From the NCBI RefSeq assembly GCF_030694375.1, contig NZ_JAUXYL010000020.1:310001-374000 (forward strand): a stretch of DNA of 64,000 nt. Direction: 5' to 3'. The translations under genes were made by a program, and so were the position numbers. Of this stretch, positions 1-8,330 are shown piece by piece (the stretch's first letter is position 1; each line of letters opens with the position of its first letter). Source of the DNA: Algoriphagus sp. GTDB taxonomy: Bacteria; Bacteroidota; Bacteroidia; Cytophagales; Cyclobacteriaceae. The notes beneath the pieces are model-generated. The model had not been told where the DNA came from and ran no database searches. It saw only the letters and a list, made by a program, of their open reading frames with translations.

Positions 1-249
1 AAAATTATTTTAGCCATCGGGAACGTGGAGGGGGTGGAATCAGTAGATAATTTTTTAAGAGTTGTGTTACCTACTCCTCAGGCCCAGTTTCATACCGTAG
101 TCAGCGGAGATAACCTTTCAAAAATCGCCTTGAAATTTTATGGTTCTGCCAATAAATATCCTGAAATATTTGAAGCGAATAAGCCAATGCTTTCTCATCC
201 GGATAAGATTTATCCCGGACAGGTTTTGAGGATACCGACTCAGAAATAA
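1..249 (+). CDS. BON/LysM domain protein, 3' part (Kbp/YgaU-like)
   Basis: Only the last 82 codons are in the window; the reading frame is open to base 1, so the gene starts upstream and the internal methionine/GTG at 25 is not its start. The first visible residues (KIILAIGNVEGVESVD) resemble the end of a BON domain. The rest is a LysM domain beginning FHTVVSGDNLSKIALKFYG and ending YPGQVLRIP, with the usual spacing. BON plus LysM in this order is the architecture of the E. coli K+-binding protein Kbp (YgaU); LysM binds peptidoglycan in many proteins. A hairpin terminator follows at 261-294. The family call is good; the exact role is not known here. Confidence 0.8.
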   Translation, partial: KIILAIGNVEGVESVDNFLRVVLPTPQAQFHTVVSGDNLSKIALKFYGSANKYPEIFEANKPMLSHPDKIYPGQVLRIPTQK

Positions 250-260
250 ATTCGCGAATT

Positions 261-294
261 AAAAACCTTGGAGGAATTCAAGGTTTTTTATTTT
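261..294 (+). terminator. Rho-independent terminator after the LysM gene
   Basis: Ten-base arms AAAAACCTTG and CAAGGTTTTT separated by 8 nt, followed by a T-rich run, 11 bases after the stop codon of the LysM gene. Confidence 0.75.
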
Positions 295-555
295 TATTTC
301 GAAATAAAATTTAAAATCTTCTGTAGGGATTGCTACATAGATCACTTAAAAAATCCTTTCCAAGTTTTTCCGCTTTCACCTTTTGGATTTTTTTTAAACT
401 TGTGAAAGGCTTGATTCCATTACTTTTATAATTCGATGATACCCTCTTTTTCCTTTATCTCAATTTCAATCCTGAAAATTAATTCAGGCAGAATCCAGCA
501 GAAGTAAAATGCTGATTTTATCAGATTTAAAGTCTAAGAAGGGTTAATAAAGCGC

Positions 556-597
556 AACAAAAAAGACCTTCGAGGTTTTTGAAACCTCAAAGGTCTT
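556..597 (-). terminator. Long hairpin, probable purH terminator; GACCT/AGGTC repeat type
   Basis: Stem from 563 to 597 with 16-base arms (one C-A mismatch) and a 3-nt loop; reading in the purH direction it is followed by a T run (556-562). The core GACCTT..GAGGTTT / AAACCTC..AAGGTC resembles the perfect 35-bp palindrome at 53666-53700, so it may also be a member of a dispersed intergenic palindrome family. Confidence 0.7.
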
Positions 598-642
598 GTA
601 TCTAAAATCCAGCTTCTTGTATCTAGGCTCTTGCCTCCGAAA

Positions 643-2169
643 TCAGTGCTTGAAATGTCTCACTCCAGTCATCACCATCGACATGCCATGCGCATCACAG
701 AAAGCGATACTGTCCTGATCTTTGATTGACCCACCCGGCTGTACGACAGCCGTGATTCCTGCTTCGTGGGCAATCTCTACGCAATCCGGGAAAGGGAAGA
801 AGGCATCTGATGCCATCACCGCACCTTTCAAATCAAAACCAAATTCTTTTGCCTTAGCGATTGCCTGACGTAATGCATCCACGCGGGAAGTTTGTCCTAC
901 TCCGCTGGAGAATAATTGGGTTTCATTGCTCAGGATGATCGTATTGGACTTGGTGTGCTTACAGACTTTTGCAGCGAATACCAAGGCGTCCAATTCCTTC
1001 TCAGTTGGAGCGACTTGGGTTACGACTTTAAAATCCGCTTTCGTTTCAGTTGCCAGATCCTTGTCCTGCTCGATGATCCCGTTGAGCAGGGTTTTGATCA
1101 TTTTGGTGCCAGGCAACGCCATTTTTTGTCTCAAAAGGATTCTGTTTTTCTTTCCTTTCAGAAGATTCAAAGCATCCTCGGTGAACTGTGGCGCGATCAA
1201 AACCTCAAAAAACAAGCTATGCATCTCTTCAGCCGCAGCCTTATCCACTGTTTGATTGGTTACCAAAACTCCACCAAAAGCAGAGGTCGTGTCAGCTTCG
1301 AAAGCCTTTTTGTAAGCTTCCTGCACCGTTGGTGCCAAAGCTACCCCACAGGCATTGGTGTGTTTGAGAATGGCAAAAGCAGTCTCACCTTCAAACTCAG
1401 CAATTAAGTTTACCGCAGCATCGACATCCACAAGGTTGTTGTAGGAAAGTTCCTTGCCGTTCAGTTGGTCAAAAAGTGCTTCCATGTCCCCGTAGAAATG
1501 TGCTGCTTGATGCGGGTTTTCGCCATAGCGAAGTGATTTGGCTTTCGTTTCGGATATTTTCAGGGCTGGGATATTTTCAGTTTGATTGAAATAGTTGAAA
1601 ATATGGGTGTCGTAATTGGATGAAACCTGAAATGCCTGTGCAGCGAAGTATCTACGATCTTCGATTGTTGTTCCTCCGTCTTGCTCGGAAAGTTTTGCTT
1701 CAAGTTCACCGTACTGCGCTTTGGAAGCGATGATGATTACATCTTTAAAGTTTTTTGCAGCGGCTCGGATTAAAGAAATACCTCCTATGTCGATTTTTTC
1801 TATGATTTCAGCCTCTTCAGCTCCTGAAGCCACAGTCTCCTCAAATGGATATAAATCCACTATGACCAAATCGATGGCAGGAATATCATATTCTATGGCC
1901 TGGTCAAGGTCACCATCATGGTCACGTCTTTGTAAAATTCCACCAAATATTTTAGGATGAAGGGTTTTTACTCTTCCTCCGAAAATAGATGGATAGCTGG
2001 TCAGCTCCTCAACGGGTATGACCTCAGCGCCTTGTTCCTCAATGAACTTTTGCGTCCCGCCGGTAGAGTAGATTTTAACTCCGTGTTGTTTGAGGAGTGC
2101 GACAATGGGTTCGAGGTTGTCTTTGTAATAAACTGAAAGTAGGGCAGATTGTATTTTTTTGATTGCCAT
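643..2169 (-). CDS. purH: Bifunctional AICAR formyltransferase/IMP cyclohydrolase
   Basis: Catalyses the last two steps of de novo purine synthesis: AICAR to FAICAR with 10-formyl-THF, then ring closure to IMP, in the cytoplasm. The 508-residue length is normal. The N-terminal MGS-like cyclohydrolase domain shows STGGT (about 35-39) and GRVKTLHPKIFGG (about 65-77). The transformylase half shows LRYGENPHQ (about 213-221) and the catalytic Lys-His pair in ILKHTNACGVA (K269, H270). The gene is monocistronic or loosely linked to purN, which lies upstream on the same strand after a 207-bp gap. A strong hairpin lies beyond the stop. The call is secure. Confidence 0.98.
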   Translation of the reverse strand: MAIKKIQSALLSVYYKDNLEPIVALLKQHGVKIYSTGGTQKFIEEQGAEVIPVEELTSYPSIFGGRVKTLHPKIFGGILQRRDHDGDLDQAIEYDIPAIDLVIVDLYPFEETVASGAEEAEIIEKIDIGGISLIRAAAKNFKDVIIIASKAQYGELEAKLSEQDGGTTIEDRRYFAAQAFQVSSNYDTHIFNYFNQTENIPALKISETKAKSLRYGENPHQAAHFYGDMEALFDQLNGKELSYNNLVDVDAAVNLIAEFEGETAFAILKHTNACGVALAPTVQEAYKKAFEADTTSAFGGVLVTNQTVDKAAAEEMHSLFFEVLIAPQFTEDALNLLKGKKNRILLRQKMALPGTKMIKTLLNGIIEQDKDLATETKADFKVVTQVAPTEKELDALVFAAKVCKHTKSNTIILSNETQLFSSGVGQTSRVDALRQAIAKAKEFGFDLKGAVMASDAFFPFPDCVEIAHEAGITAVVQPGGSIKDQDSIAFCDAHGMSMVMTGVRHFKH

Positions 2170-2376
2170 TTGGGAATGGATTTGGATGAAATCGATGGAA
2201 GTCCCAAAGGTAGGAAAAAAGGGGAGGTGGCGAAAAGTAGGATTTATGATTTACGAAATACAAGTTGTCGAGGAACCTTTAAAGTATTAAAAACATCGAA
2301 TGTTTGAGGGAAATGATAGGATAATTTCAAATACAGAATGTAGAACTAAGAATGATAAATGTCGAAATTTTGGAAA

Positions 2377-2934
2377 TCAAATTAAGCTGTCGATCACCTC
2401 AGCAAAATACCGATGCTCCAAAGTGTGAACTTTTTGGGCGATGGACTCTGGAGTGTCTTCTGGTGTCAGGGGTGTGGCCGCTTGAAAAATAATTTTTCCC
2501 TCGTCATAATGCTCATTGACCAAGTGAATAGTAATGCCGGTTTGGGTGTCTCCGGCAGCTTTTACTGCTTCGTGAACGTGGTGTCCATACATTCCTTTTC
2601 CCCCATAGTTTGGAAGTAAAGCCGGGTGGATATTGATCATCCGCTCTGGGAAAGCCCGAATCAACTCAGCAGGGATTTTCAGTAGAAAACCTGCCAAAAT
2701 CACCCAGTCGATCTTTTCGGCCTGAAGTTTTTCAAGCAATTTTCCTGCATCCATTTCCTTCCGGGTGAAAGTATAGGTGGGGACTCCAAACTTTTTTGCC
2801 CGCTCAAGCACAAAAGCATCGGTATTGTTGGAGGCAACCAAGGCGATCGCCGCTTTGTCGGAATTTTGAAAGTGCTCCATGATTTTTTCGGCATTGGAGC
2901 CGCTGCCTGAGGCAAGGATGGCGAGTCTTGTCAC
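2377..2934 (-). CDS. purN: Phosphoribosylglycinamide formyltransferase (GART)
   Basis: Transfers a formyl group from 10-formyl-THF to glycinamide ribonucleotide, the third step of de novo purine synthesis. It has 185 residues, slightly short for the family (about 190-210). The phosphate-binding SGSGSN lies at 9-14, the catalytic pair N101/H103 is in NIHPALLP, and the catalytic aspartate D144 is in HYDEGKII. It lies upstream of purH on the same strand, so a purine gene pair is likely, although the 207-bp gap argues against tight translational coupling. The start ATG gives the expected N-terminus MTRLAILASGSGSN. Confidence 0.97.
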   Translation of the reverse strand: MTRLAILASGSGSNAEKIMEHFQNSDKAAIALVASNNTDAFVLERAKKFGVPTYTFTRKEMDAGKLLEKLQAEKIDWVILAGFLLKIPAELIRAFPERMINIHPALLPNYGGKGMYGHHVHEAVKAAGDTQTGITIHLVNEHYDEGKIIFQAATPLTPEDTPESIAQKVHTLEHRYFAEVIDSLI

Positions 2935-3099
2935 TTAGATGAGAGACGTTAGATTTTAGATATAAGATAGCAAGTTAGTCATGGATTAAACTTGTGTCAA
3001 AGTTTATGAGAGATTTCAAAATGAAGCTCACTGATAATTTGAATGGGCACTGGATTTTATCGGTGTGCTTATCCGTGCAATCTGTGAGAAATAAATTAG

Positions 3100-3194
3100 T
3101 CAATTCAAGTTTAAGCTTTCGTCTCTTGCCTCTTGTATCTTGCTTCTTGCCTCTCTTTTCTTGATACTTAAATCTTGATACTTAAGTCTAATGC
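3100..3194. repeat. Degenerate TCTTG(A/C)-type simple sequence
   Basis: Imperfect iterations of TCTTGCCTC, TCTTGTATC and TCTTGATACTTAA (reverse strand: AAGTATCAAGA, GGCAAGA) fill the gap beside the VOC gene. Similar runs occur at 601-640, 22735-22790 and 22850-22915, always between genes. The unit length varies, so this is a degenerate low-complexity tract rather than a defined repeat array. Confidence 0.6.
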
Positions 3195-3626
3195 CTACTC
3201 TTCCCCTCCCTGTAGATCATAATTCACCATCCAGCCGATTCCAAATTTGTCTTCGAAGCTGCCGAAATAGGCTCCCCAAAAGGTTTTTTGATAGTCCATT
3301 TCTACTTTCCCTCCTTCAGCGAGACCCGAGAAAATACGCGCGCCTTCAGCTTTGGAATCAGCGTTGATTGAGATGTAGTTGTGATTTCCTTTGATCCAAA
3401 CATTCCCCATGCTTGGACTGGTATCGCTCGCCATGATTTTCAGCCCCTCAGAGAGCTTGAGGCTGATATGCATCACGCGCATTTTTTCTTCCTCGGGAAT
3501 CTCCATGCCTGGCGCCTCGCCAAAATAGCTGATTCCCCCCTCGAATTCTCCACCGAGGATTGATTGATAAAACGTCATGGCTTCTTCGGCCTGGCCATCG
3601 AAGTTGAGATAAGGATAGATGTTCAT
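3195..3626 (-). CDS. VOC superfamily (PhnB/glyoxalase-like) protein
   Basis: A 143-residue protein of the vicinal-oxygen-chelate fold, PhnB/3-demethylubiquinone-methyltransferase-like subgroup. It starts MNIYPYLNFDGQAEEAMTFYQSI, typical of the group, with YQKTFWGAYFGSFEDKFGIGWMVN near the C-terminus. Members are small cytoplasmic proteins, often of unknown substrate; some bind metals or aromatic compounds. It is followed downstream by nothing on the same strand for about 260 bp and is preceded by the DoxX-like gene 29 bp upstream, so the two are probably cotranscribed. The family is confident; the substrate is unknown. Confidence 0.88.
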   Translation of the reverse strand: MNIYPYLNFDGQAEEAMTFYQSILGGEFEGGISYFGEAPGMEIPEEEKMRVMHISLKLSEGLKIMASDTSPSMGNVWIKGNHNYISINADSKAEGARIFSGLAEGGKVEMDYQKTFWGAYFGSFEDKFGIGWMVNYDLQGGEE

Positions 3627-3655
3627 AGTTTATGGGTTTTGACTGGAAGACTAAT

Positions 3656-4252
3656 TTACGGATGGGTTTCAATCTTTCTAGTAAAACGGGTATCAACTTT
3701 GAAGCTCAGAATCGCCAGGATAAGTCCAATAGCGGCTGTGGAAAAGGCTATGGTAAGGTTTTGGAAAGAAATGGGTATGGATATCAATTGAAGCGACCAA
3801 CCTGCAAGCCAAACCAGGTGGCCTTGCCGGGATTTTTCCTTCCGGGTATTGAGTTTGCCACCGTTTTTTCCCTCATCTACCAAAGGCCCAAAAAAGTCAC
3901 GGTATTGCCAAAGAATGTACAAATTCATAAGTAAAAGCACGGCGAGAACATAGGGCGTTCCAGCCCAATTTTGAGAGACGGTTACCATCAGAATATTCAG
4001 AATCATTGGAATCATCATGATGCTTCCCAAAAGTTTGAATCTTGTGCTAAGTAGCATAAATCCGATAGTGATTTGACTGACAGCAATGAATTCGGCAAAT
4101 AGTCCCAATTCATATTCCTGTAGCCGCTCGACTAGCCAAGGAGGCCCAATCCACCCGATAAATTGATGGCCTGCATAGAGTTTGACCATGCCTGCACCCC
4201 AAAAGGTGAAACCGAGAAAAATGGAAGTCAACTGAGGAAATATTTTTTTCAT
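3656..4252 (-). CDS. DoxX-like integral membrane protein
   Basis: 198 residues with about five or six hydrophobic segments. The N-terminal FWGAGMVKLYAGHQFIGW and the following FAEFIAVSQITIGFMLLS resemble the DoxX/DoxD-like family, small membrane proteins of poorly defined function sometimes linked to redox balance. A polar loop (about 125-142) separates the first four segments from a C-terminal hydrophobic pair. It lies 29 bp upstream of the VOC gene on the same strand. Substrate or partner cannot be told from sequence. Confidence 0.65.
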   Translation of the reverse strand: MKKIFPQLTSIFLGFTFWGAGMVKLYAGHQFIGWIGPPWLVERLQEYELGLFAEFIAVSQITIGFMLLSTRFKLLGSIMMIPMILNILMVTVSQNWAGTPYVLAVLLLMNLYILWQYRDFFGPLVDEGKNGGKLNTRKEKSRQGHLVWLAGWSLQLISIPISFQNLTIAFSTAAIGLILAILSFKVDTRFTRKIETHP

Positions 4253-4553
4253 AGGATTGTAATTTTTTCTTGAAAGCCATACCTGCCTGCCAAAGGGCAG
4301 GGAATCTCGTTTGAGAGATAAGCATCCCCTTGCGTGGCTTTAAGTCTGGGCATTCTGCCGAATGGCAGGCTCGATTTCATTGGAAGAATGGTTTGATGGG
4401 TTTAAGTGCGAAAAATCTATAGAAAGTAATGCCTGAATTTTGCAAAAGTTACAGACTTCTGATTCTTTCGGTTGAATATTCAAATCCAAAATTGATACAA
4501 TGCCCACTTTGTCTTTATTTTGGTCGTCGTAAAACCCTTTTTGAAAAGATACT
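4253..4553. other. Intergenic region with two GGCAG inverted repeats
   Basis: 301 bp between divergent genes. It holds two short inverted repeats, CCTGCC-aaag-GGCAGG (4286-4301) and CTGCC-gaat-GGCAG (4355-4368), of the same kind as at 27736-27747 and 53562-53576. Promoters for both flanking genes must lie here but no convincing consensus was found. Confidence 0.55.
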
Positions 4554-5093
4554 ATGTCAGCAAGTCAACTTGGAGTAGGAAGTCGAATTGGTCACCCAAA
4601 ATTTGGAACCGGGGTTATTGTCTCCGTCGATGAGACCTTTTATAAAATATACTTTTCTTCTTTGGAAGAAGTAAAGACGCTCGCAAGAGATTACGAAGGA
4701 TTTACCGTAGAGGAAGCCAAGGTGCCTGACTTCCCGATGCTCACGATGAAGGATGTGGAACGGGCCATCCGGGAAGCTTTGATTGCGACTTCGGAACGCG
4801 CCCCGCTAGTGCCACTTGGAGGGAAATGGATGGGCGGAACTTTAGTCATTGAGCCCTCAGACAAAACTTTACAGACTAAGGAGATACCTGTTGAAACTTT
4901 CTTTCGAAAAATCGTCATGGTACGGGAAAAACTCCGTGTACTGGAGCAAAATATTAATAATCATCCCAAACTTGATGATGAAGATCGTGTCAACTTACAG
5001 CAATACATCACCCGATGCTATGGTTCGCTGACCACGTTCAACGTGCTATTTGCCTACAAGGAGGACCAATTTAAAGGAAGCGGAAAAGATTAG
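4554..5093 (+). CDS. Conserved protein with N-terminal UvrD-tail/Tudor-like segment
   Basis: 179 residues, no signal peptide, so cytoplasmic. Residues 6-45 (VGSRIGHPKFGTGVIVSVDE, then YKIYFSSLEEVKTLA) resemble the small SH3/Tudor-like module at the C-terminus of PcrA/UvrD helicases, which binds RNA polymerase there. The rest (about 55-179) is mostly helical and shows no recognised motif. It is convergent with dnaA, with two hairpins between them. I recognise it only as a conserved Bacteroidota-type protein; the nucleic-acid or polymerase link is inference from the short N-terminal similarity. Confidence 0.6.
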   Translation: MSASQLGVGSRIGHPKFGTGVIVSVDETFYKIYFSSLEEVKTLARDYEGFTVEEAKVPDFPMLTMKDVERAIREALIATSERAPLVPLGGKWMGGTLVIEPSDKTLQTKEIPVETFFRKIVMVREKLRVLEQNINNHPKLDDEDRVNLQQYITRCYGSLTTFNVLFAYKEDQFKGSGKD

Positions 5094-5103
5094 AACTGGA
5101 GGG

Positions 5104-5122
5104 CATTCCCAGAGGGAATGCT
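5104..5122 (+). terminator. Hairpin after the 179-residue protein gene
   Basis: Arms GCATTCCC and GGGAATGC with a 3-nt loop, 11 bases beyond the stop; a T/A-rich stretch follows. It is a weaker candidate than the dnaA-side hairpin that begins 17 bases further on. Confidence 0.5.
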
Positions 5123-5129
5123 GGATATT

Positions 5130-5165
5130 TGTCAAAAAAAAATGAGATCAATACGATCTCATTTT
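5130..5165 (-). terminator. dnaA terminator overlapping the end of the gene
   Basis: In the dnaA direction the arms AAAATGAGATC and GATCTCATTTT (5139-5149 with 5155-5165) enclose a 5-nt loop and run into a string of T residues (5134-5138 and adjacent). The upstream arm encodes the last DnaA residues and the stop codon (5148-5150) lies inside the hairpin. Confidence 0.8.
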
Positions 5166-6563
5166 GAATTTCTTTTTGAGCTCATTGACCGAGTTTTTGA
5201 AGCTCGAGTCGGTCTCAATCATATCATTTACCGTCTGTACCGCGTGAATTACCGTACTGTGATCGCGACCACCAAAGTGGTACCCGATAGACTTGAGGGA
5301 GTGATTGGTGAATTCCTTGGAAAAATACATCGCCACCTGTCTGGCAATAACAATCTCTTTCTTACGGGTTTTGGCTTTGAGGTCATCAAGATGAATACCG
5401 AAATATTCGGAAACTGACTTTTGGATAAAGTCAATTCCTACTTCTGTTTCAATATCTTTTATGAAGTTTTTGATCACAGTTTTTGCCAGTTCCAGGCTGA
5501 TTTCAACCCGGTTGAGTGAAGCATGTGCAATCAGGGAAATTAAAATCCCTTCCAATTCACGGACATTGGTGTCTACCGAATAAGCTAAGTATTCCACCAC
5601 TTCATCCGGGATGAAAATTCCCTCAGATTCCATTTTGCGTCGAATGATGGCCACGCGGGTCTCGAAATCAGGCATTTGCAAATCCGCAGTCAGCCCCCAC
5701 TTAAACCGGGAAAGTAATCGCTCTTCCAAGCCTTTCAGATCTCTGGGAGGACAATCTGAAGTCATGATGATCTGCTTCTTATTCTGATGGAGGTGATTGA
5801 AAATGTGGAAAAACATCTCCTGTGTACGATCCTTCCCAGCCAAGAACTGAATGTCATCGATGATCAGCACATCCACCTGCATGTAAAAATTGGTGAAGCT
5901 TTTTACATTGCCATCCTTGATGGAATCCATGAACTGGTTCACGAATTTTTCTGAAGAAACATAAAGCACAAACTTGTCTTCTGGGCCGTTTTTGATCTCG
6001 TTTCCAATGGCCTGAACCAAGTGGGTTTTTCCCAACCCAACTCCACCATAGACCATCAAAGGGTTGAAGGATGTAATTCCCGGCTTAGTAGCCACTGCAA
6101 AGCCCGCAGACCTGGCAAGCCGGTTGCAATCACCCTCAATGTAAGTACTGAAAGAGTAGGTCGGGTTCAGATTGCTTTGGGTAAGCATGTCTGCATTCAG
6201 GGATTGCATTTCAAAAGGAGTCCTTACCTCAGCCTGCGGATTCGGCTTTTTGCCCGAGGTATTACCCTGCGGGAAAGAAACCACATAGGGTTGATTATTA
6301 GAATTCCCTTTGTCCACCACCACTGCATATTCCAAACGTCCATTTTGGCCTAGCGTACTTTTGATGGCAAGCTTGAGGACTTGTACATAGTTGTCCTCCA
6401 GCCATTCGTAGAAAAATTGACTTGGAACTTGAATTGTCAAGCTGGAACCCTCCAATTTGACTGGATTGATTGGTTTAAACCAAGTCGAAAAGCTCTGCTC
6501 GTTTACGTGTTGTTCTATCACACGCAAACACTCATTCCATACGGCGCTAGCTTCCAAACTCAT
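5148..6563 (-). CDS. dnaA: Chromosomal replication initiator DnaA
   Basis: 471 residues, normal for DnaA. N-terminal domain I (about 1-80) interacts with helicase and regulators; a low-complexity linker follows (about 85-130); the AAA+ domain carries Walker A GGVGLGKT at 173-180 and Walker B VLIIDDIQF; the C-terminal domain IV has the DNA-binding signature around GGRDHSTVIHAV. It binds DnaA boxes and opens the origin. The 372 bp upstream is very AT-rich and has one perfect and two near-match DnaA boxes, consistent with autoregulation or an adjacent origin. Its terminator overlaps the stop codon. Assignment is secure. Confidence 0.99.
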   Translation of the reverse strand: MSLEASAVWNECLRVIEQHVNEQSFSTWFKPINPVKLEGSSLTIQVPSQFFYEWLEDNYVQVLKLAIKSTLGQNGRLEYAVVVDKGNSNNQPYVVSFPQGNTSGKKPNPQAEVRTPFEMQSLNADMLTQSNLNPTYSFSTYIEGDCNRLARSAGFAVATKPGITSFNPLMVYGGVGLGKTHLVQAIGNEIKNGPEDKFVLYVSSEKFVNQFMDSIKDGNVKSFTNFYMQVDVLIIDDIQFLAGKDRTQEMFFHIFNHLHQNKKQIIMTSDCPPRDLKGLEERLLSRFKWGLTADLQMPDFETRVAIIRRKMESEGIFIPDEVVEYLAYSVDTNVRELEGILISLIAHASLNRVEISLELAKTVIKNFIKDIETEVGIDFIQKSVSEYFGIHLDDLKAKTRKKEIVIARQVAMYFSKEFTNHSLKSIGYHFGGRDHSTVIHAVQTVNDMIETDSSFKNSVNELKKKFKMRSY

Positions 6564-6935
6564 TTAGAAAAGTATTAGATTGTATTCTTGGATTTCCCGG
6601 CGATTGCAAGGGGACCAAATTTGTGGAAAATTAACTTAAATAAAAAATCGAATTAAGCTTGAAAAAGTCAATTTTTGTAGATTTTGTACAGGCTTCAGAA
6701 TTATATTTTGCTTGTGGATTAAAATTTGACACTTTCACAAATCCAAGTTTGAATTTTTGATATTTTTCTATTGTGTAAATAGTGAAAGCATTTTCTATAA
6801 CACTATTAATTGACAGTTAGGCATTTAGAATTTGAGGCCTACGAATCTCTTTACTTATGCATTTCTTTCTGGCAATTCACTCGTCATTCCTTATTTTTGA
6901 ACTTGTCCTAAATCAGGAACTGACCCAATCCAAAT
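6564..6935. promoter_or_regulatory. AT-rich dnaA-mutA intergenic region with DnaA-box-like sites
   Basis: A 372-bp divergent spacer. On the minus strand 6622-6630 reads TTTTCCACA, matching the DnaA-box consensus TTWTNCACA; 6713-6721 (TAATCCACA) and 6772-6780 (ATTTACACA) each differ at one position. All three point the same way. The stretch between them is rich in A/T. This could be dnaA autoregulation or part of oriC; without skew analysis I cannot decide. A Bacteroidota-type -7 box TATTTTTG (6892-6899) lies 36 bases before the mutA start. Confidence 0.5.
6892..6899 (+). promoter_or_regulatory. Candidate -7 box for mutAB
   Basis: TATTTTTG fits the Bacteroidota -7 consensus TAnnTTTG and lies 36 bases upstream of the mutA ATG. 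No clear -33 TTTG is seen at the expected 19-21 nt distance. Confidence 0.4.
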
Positions 6936-8330
6936 ATGACCCAAGATCTTTTTTACGACTTTCCTCCCTCAAGCAAAGAAGCTTGGAAAAATCAGGCTGC
7001 CAAAGATTTGAGAGGACAGGATTTTGATCAAGCCTTGAAATCCCTGCTTTGGGAGAAAATACAAATTCAACCTTTCTATACCCGGGAGGATGTATTGGAT
7101 CTCCCAAGATTGCCTGAAAATAGCTTTGAAGACAAACCGTTTTTACAGGATTTTTCTGCCAGGTCCTGGTCCAATTTTTTAGCTGTTTATCCAAGTACAC
7201 CGATTCAGGAAATTATGGATTTCCTTGAAAATGGAGGAGAAGGGTTGGTTTTGCATTTGAAGGGAGATGAAAACCTAAATGAGCTTTTGAAAGATGTGAT
7301 TCCGGATTACATCAGTATCATGTTAAAACCCCTTGGCGATCCAGCCCAAGTTTTAGAGCACTTTATGACTTGGGTACATGAGATGGGGGTGGAGGAATCT
7401 GGGCTTACCGGGGGCTTGCTTTGGTCACCCATTGATATGCTTTTTGAGCAAGGTAAAAGTTGGGAAGAGGCTATCTCAGCTTTTAGAAGAGTTTTTTCTT
7501 GTTTCCCCAATGAGCGCTGTTTTCATGCATGTATGTTCAATTTTAGCAGATATGCTGATGCCGGTGCCTCTGGTTTGGATGAGCTGATTTTTGGATTCGG
7601 AGAAATCATAGAGCTCATCGACAAATCGGGGATTGACCCAATAACTATTTTCGAAAAAAGCGGATTTTATACTTCGGTTGGAGATTTGCATTTCCCCGAA
7701 ATCGCCAAACTTAAAACAATTCGTTTTTTTTACGCCGAGCTTGCCCTGCAATATAATGTGGAGTTGAGGCTGGAAAACACCTGTATTTTTGCGCAAACTT
7801 CCGGTTGGTCCAAATCTACGCTCGATTCAAATACAAATCTTATTCGGCAAACCTATGAAGCAATGGCTTCAATTTTAGGCGGAGCAAATGGTCTGTGGGT
7901 GCGTCCTATTTCCGGACAAAAAGCCACTGAATTGGAGCTTCGTGTCGCCAGAAATGTTTCATTTATTTTAAATTATGAATCGTATTTCGGCAAGGTTGGT
8001 GATCCTGCCGCAGGATCTTATTACTTGGACACGCTGATAACTCAACTCATGGATGAAGTGAAAAGCGGGCTTCAGGAATTAGAAAAAAATGGAGGCTGGC
8101 TTGTTGCTTTTGAGTCCAGAATGCTTCACAAAAAAATCAGAGAACATCGACAGAAACAACAAAATTCGATCCTTTCCGGGGAGATTTCCAAGATTGGAGT
8201 AAACAAATATCCCGCCTCAGATTCCTTGAAAAATAACCTGGAATTTTCTCCGATTTTGGAGAAAGAATATGAACTGAAGCCAAGCCGGGCTTCTTATCTG
8301 GTGGAACTTCAAAACCAAACTGGAGCATGA
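6936..8330 (+). CDS. mutA: Methylmalonyl-CoA mutase small subunit
   Basis: 464 residues. This is the catalytically inactive partner of the two-subunit methylmalonyl-CoA mutase (as in Bacteroides and Propionibacterium), supporting the interconversion of succinyl-CoA and (R)-methylmalonyl-CoA. It keeps the TIM-barrel-like part (for example [12 protein letters not shown] and [23 protein letters not shown] equivalents) but is shorter than full small subunits (about 600), and no complete DxHxxG cobalamin motif is visible, so the C-terminal B12-type domain seems reduced or absent. It overlaps mutB by 4 bases (ATGA), showing translational coupling. Confidence 0.92.
   Translation: MTQDLFYDFPPSSKEAWKNQAAKDLRGQDFDQALKSLLWEKIQIQPFYTREDVLDLPRLPENSFEDKPFLQDFSARSWSNFLAVYPSTPIQEIMDFLENGGEGLVLHLKGDENLNELLKDVIPDYISIMLKPLGDPAQVLEHFMTWVHEMGVEESGLTGGLLWSPIDMLFEQGKSWEEAISAFRRVFSCFPNERCFHACMFNFSRYADAGASGLDELIFGFGEIIELIDKSGIDPITIFEKSGFYTSVGDLHFPEIAKLKTIRFFYAELALQYNVELRLENTCIFAQTSGWSKSTLDSNTNLIRQTYEAMASILGGANGLWVRPISGQKATELELRVARNVSFILNYESYFGKVGDPAAGSYYLDTLITQLMDEVKSGLQELEKNGGWLVAFESRMLHKKIREHRQKQQNSILSGEISKIGVNKYPASDSLKNNLEFSPILEKEYELKPSRASYLVELQNQTGA

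Larger units (their letters stand above)
250..642. other. Gene-free stretch between LysM gene and purH
   Basis: AT-rich 393-bp gap between convergent genes. It holds the LysM-gene terminator (261-294), the long purH-side hairpin (563-597) and, at about 601-640, a TCTTG-rich degenerate simple sequence like those at 3110-3190 and 22735-22915. No other coding or RNA signal was seen. Confidence 0.6.

Noticed and set aside
916..1407. Open frames on the plus strand inside purH
   Set aside because: They overlap a complete, well-conserved purH in the opposite direction and show no domain or signal.
3100..3194. Tandem repeat array or CRISPR remnant
   Set aside because: Unit length and sequence vary too much; low-complexity TCTTG-rich tract only.
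6564..6935. Cobalamin riboswitch before mutAB
   Set aside because: No B12-box-like sequence or matching helices were found; the gap is simple AT-rich DNA with DnaA-like sites.
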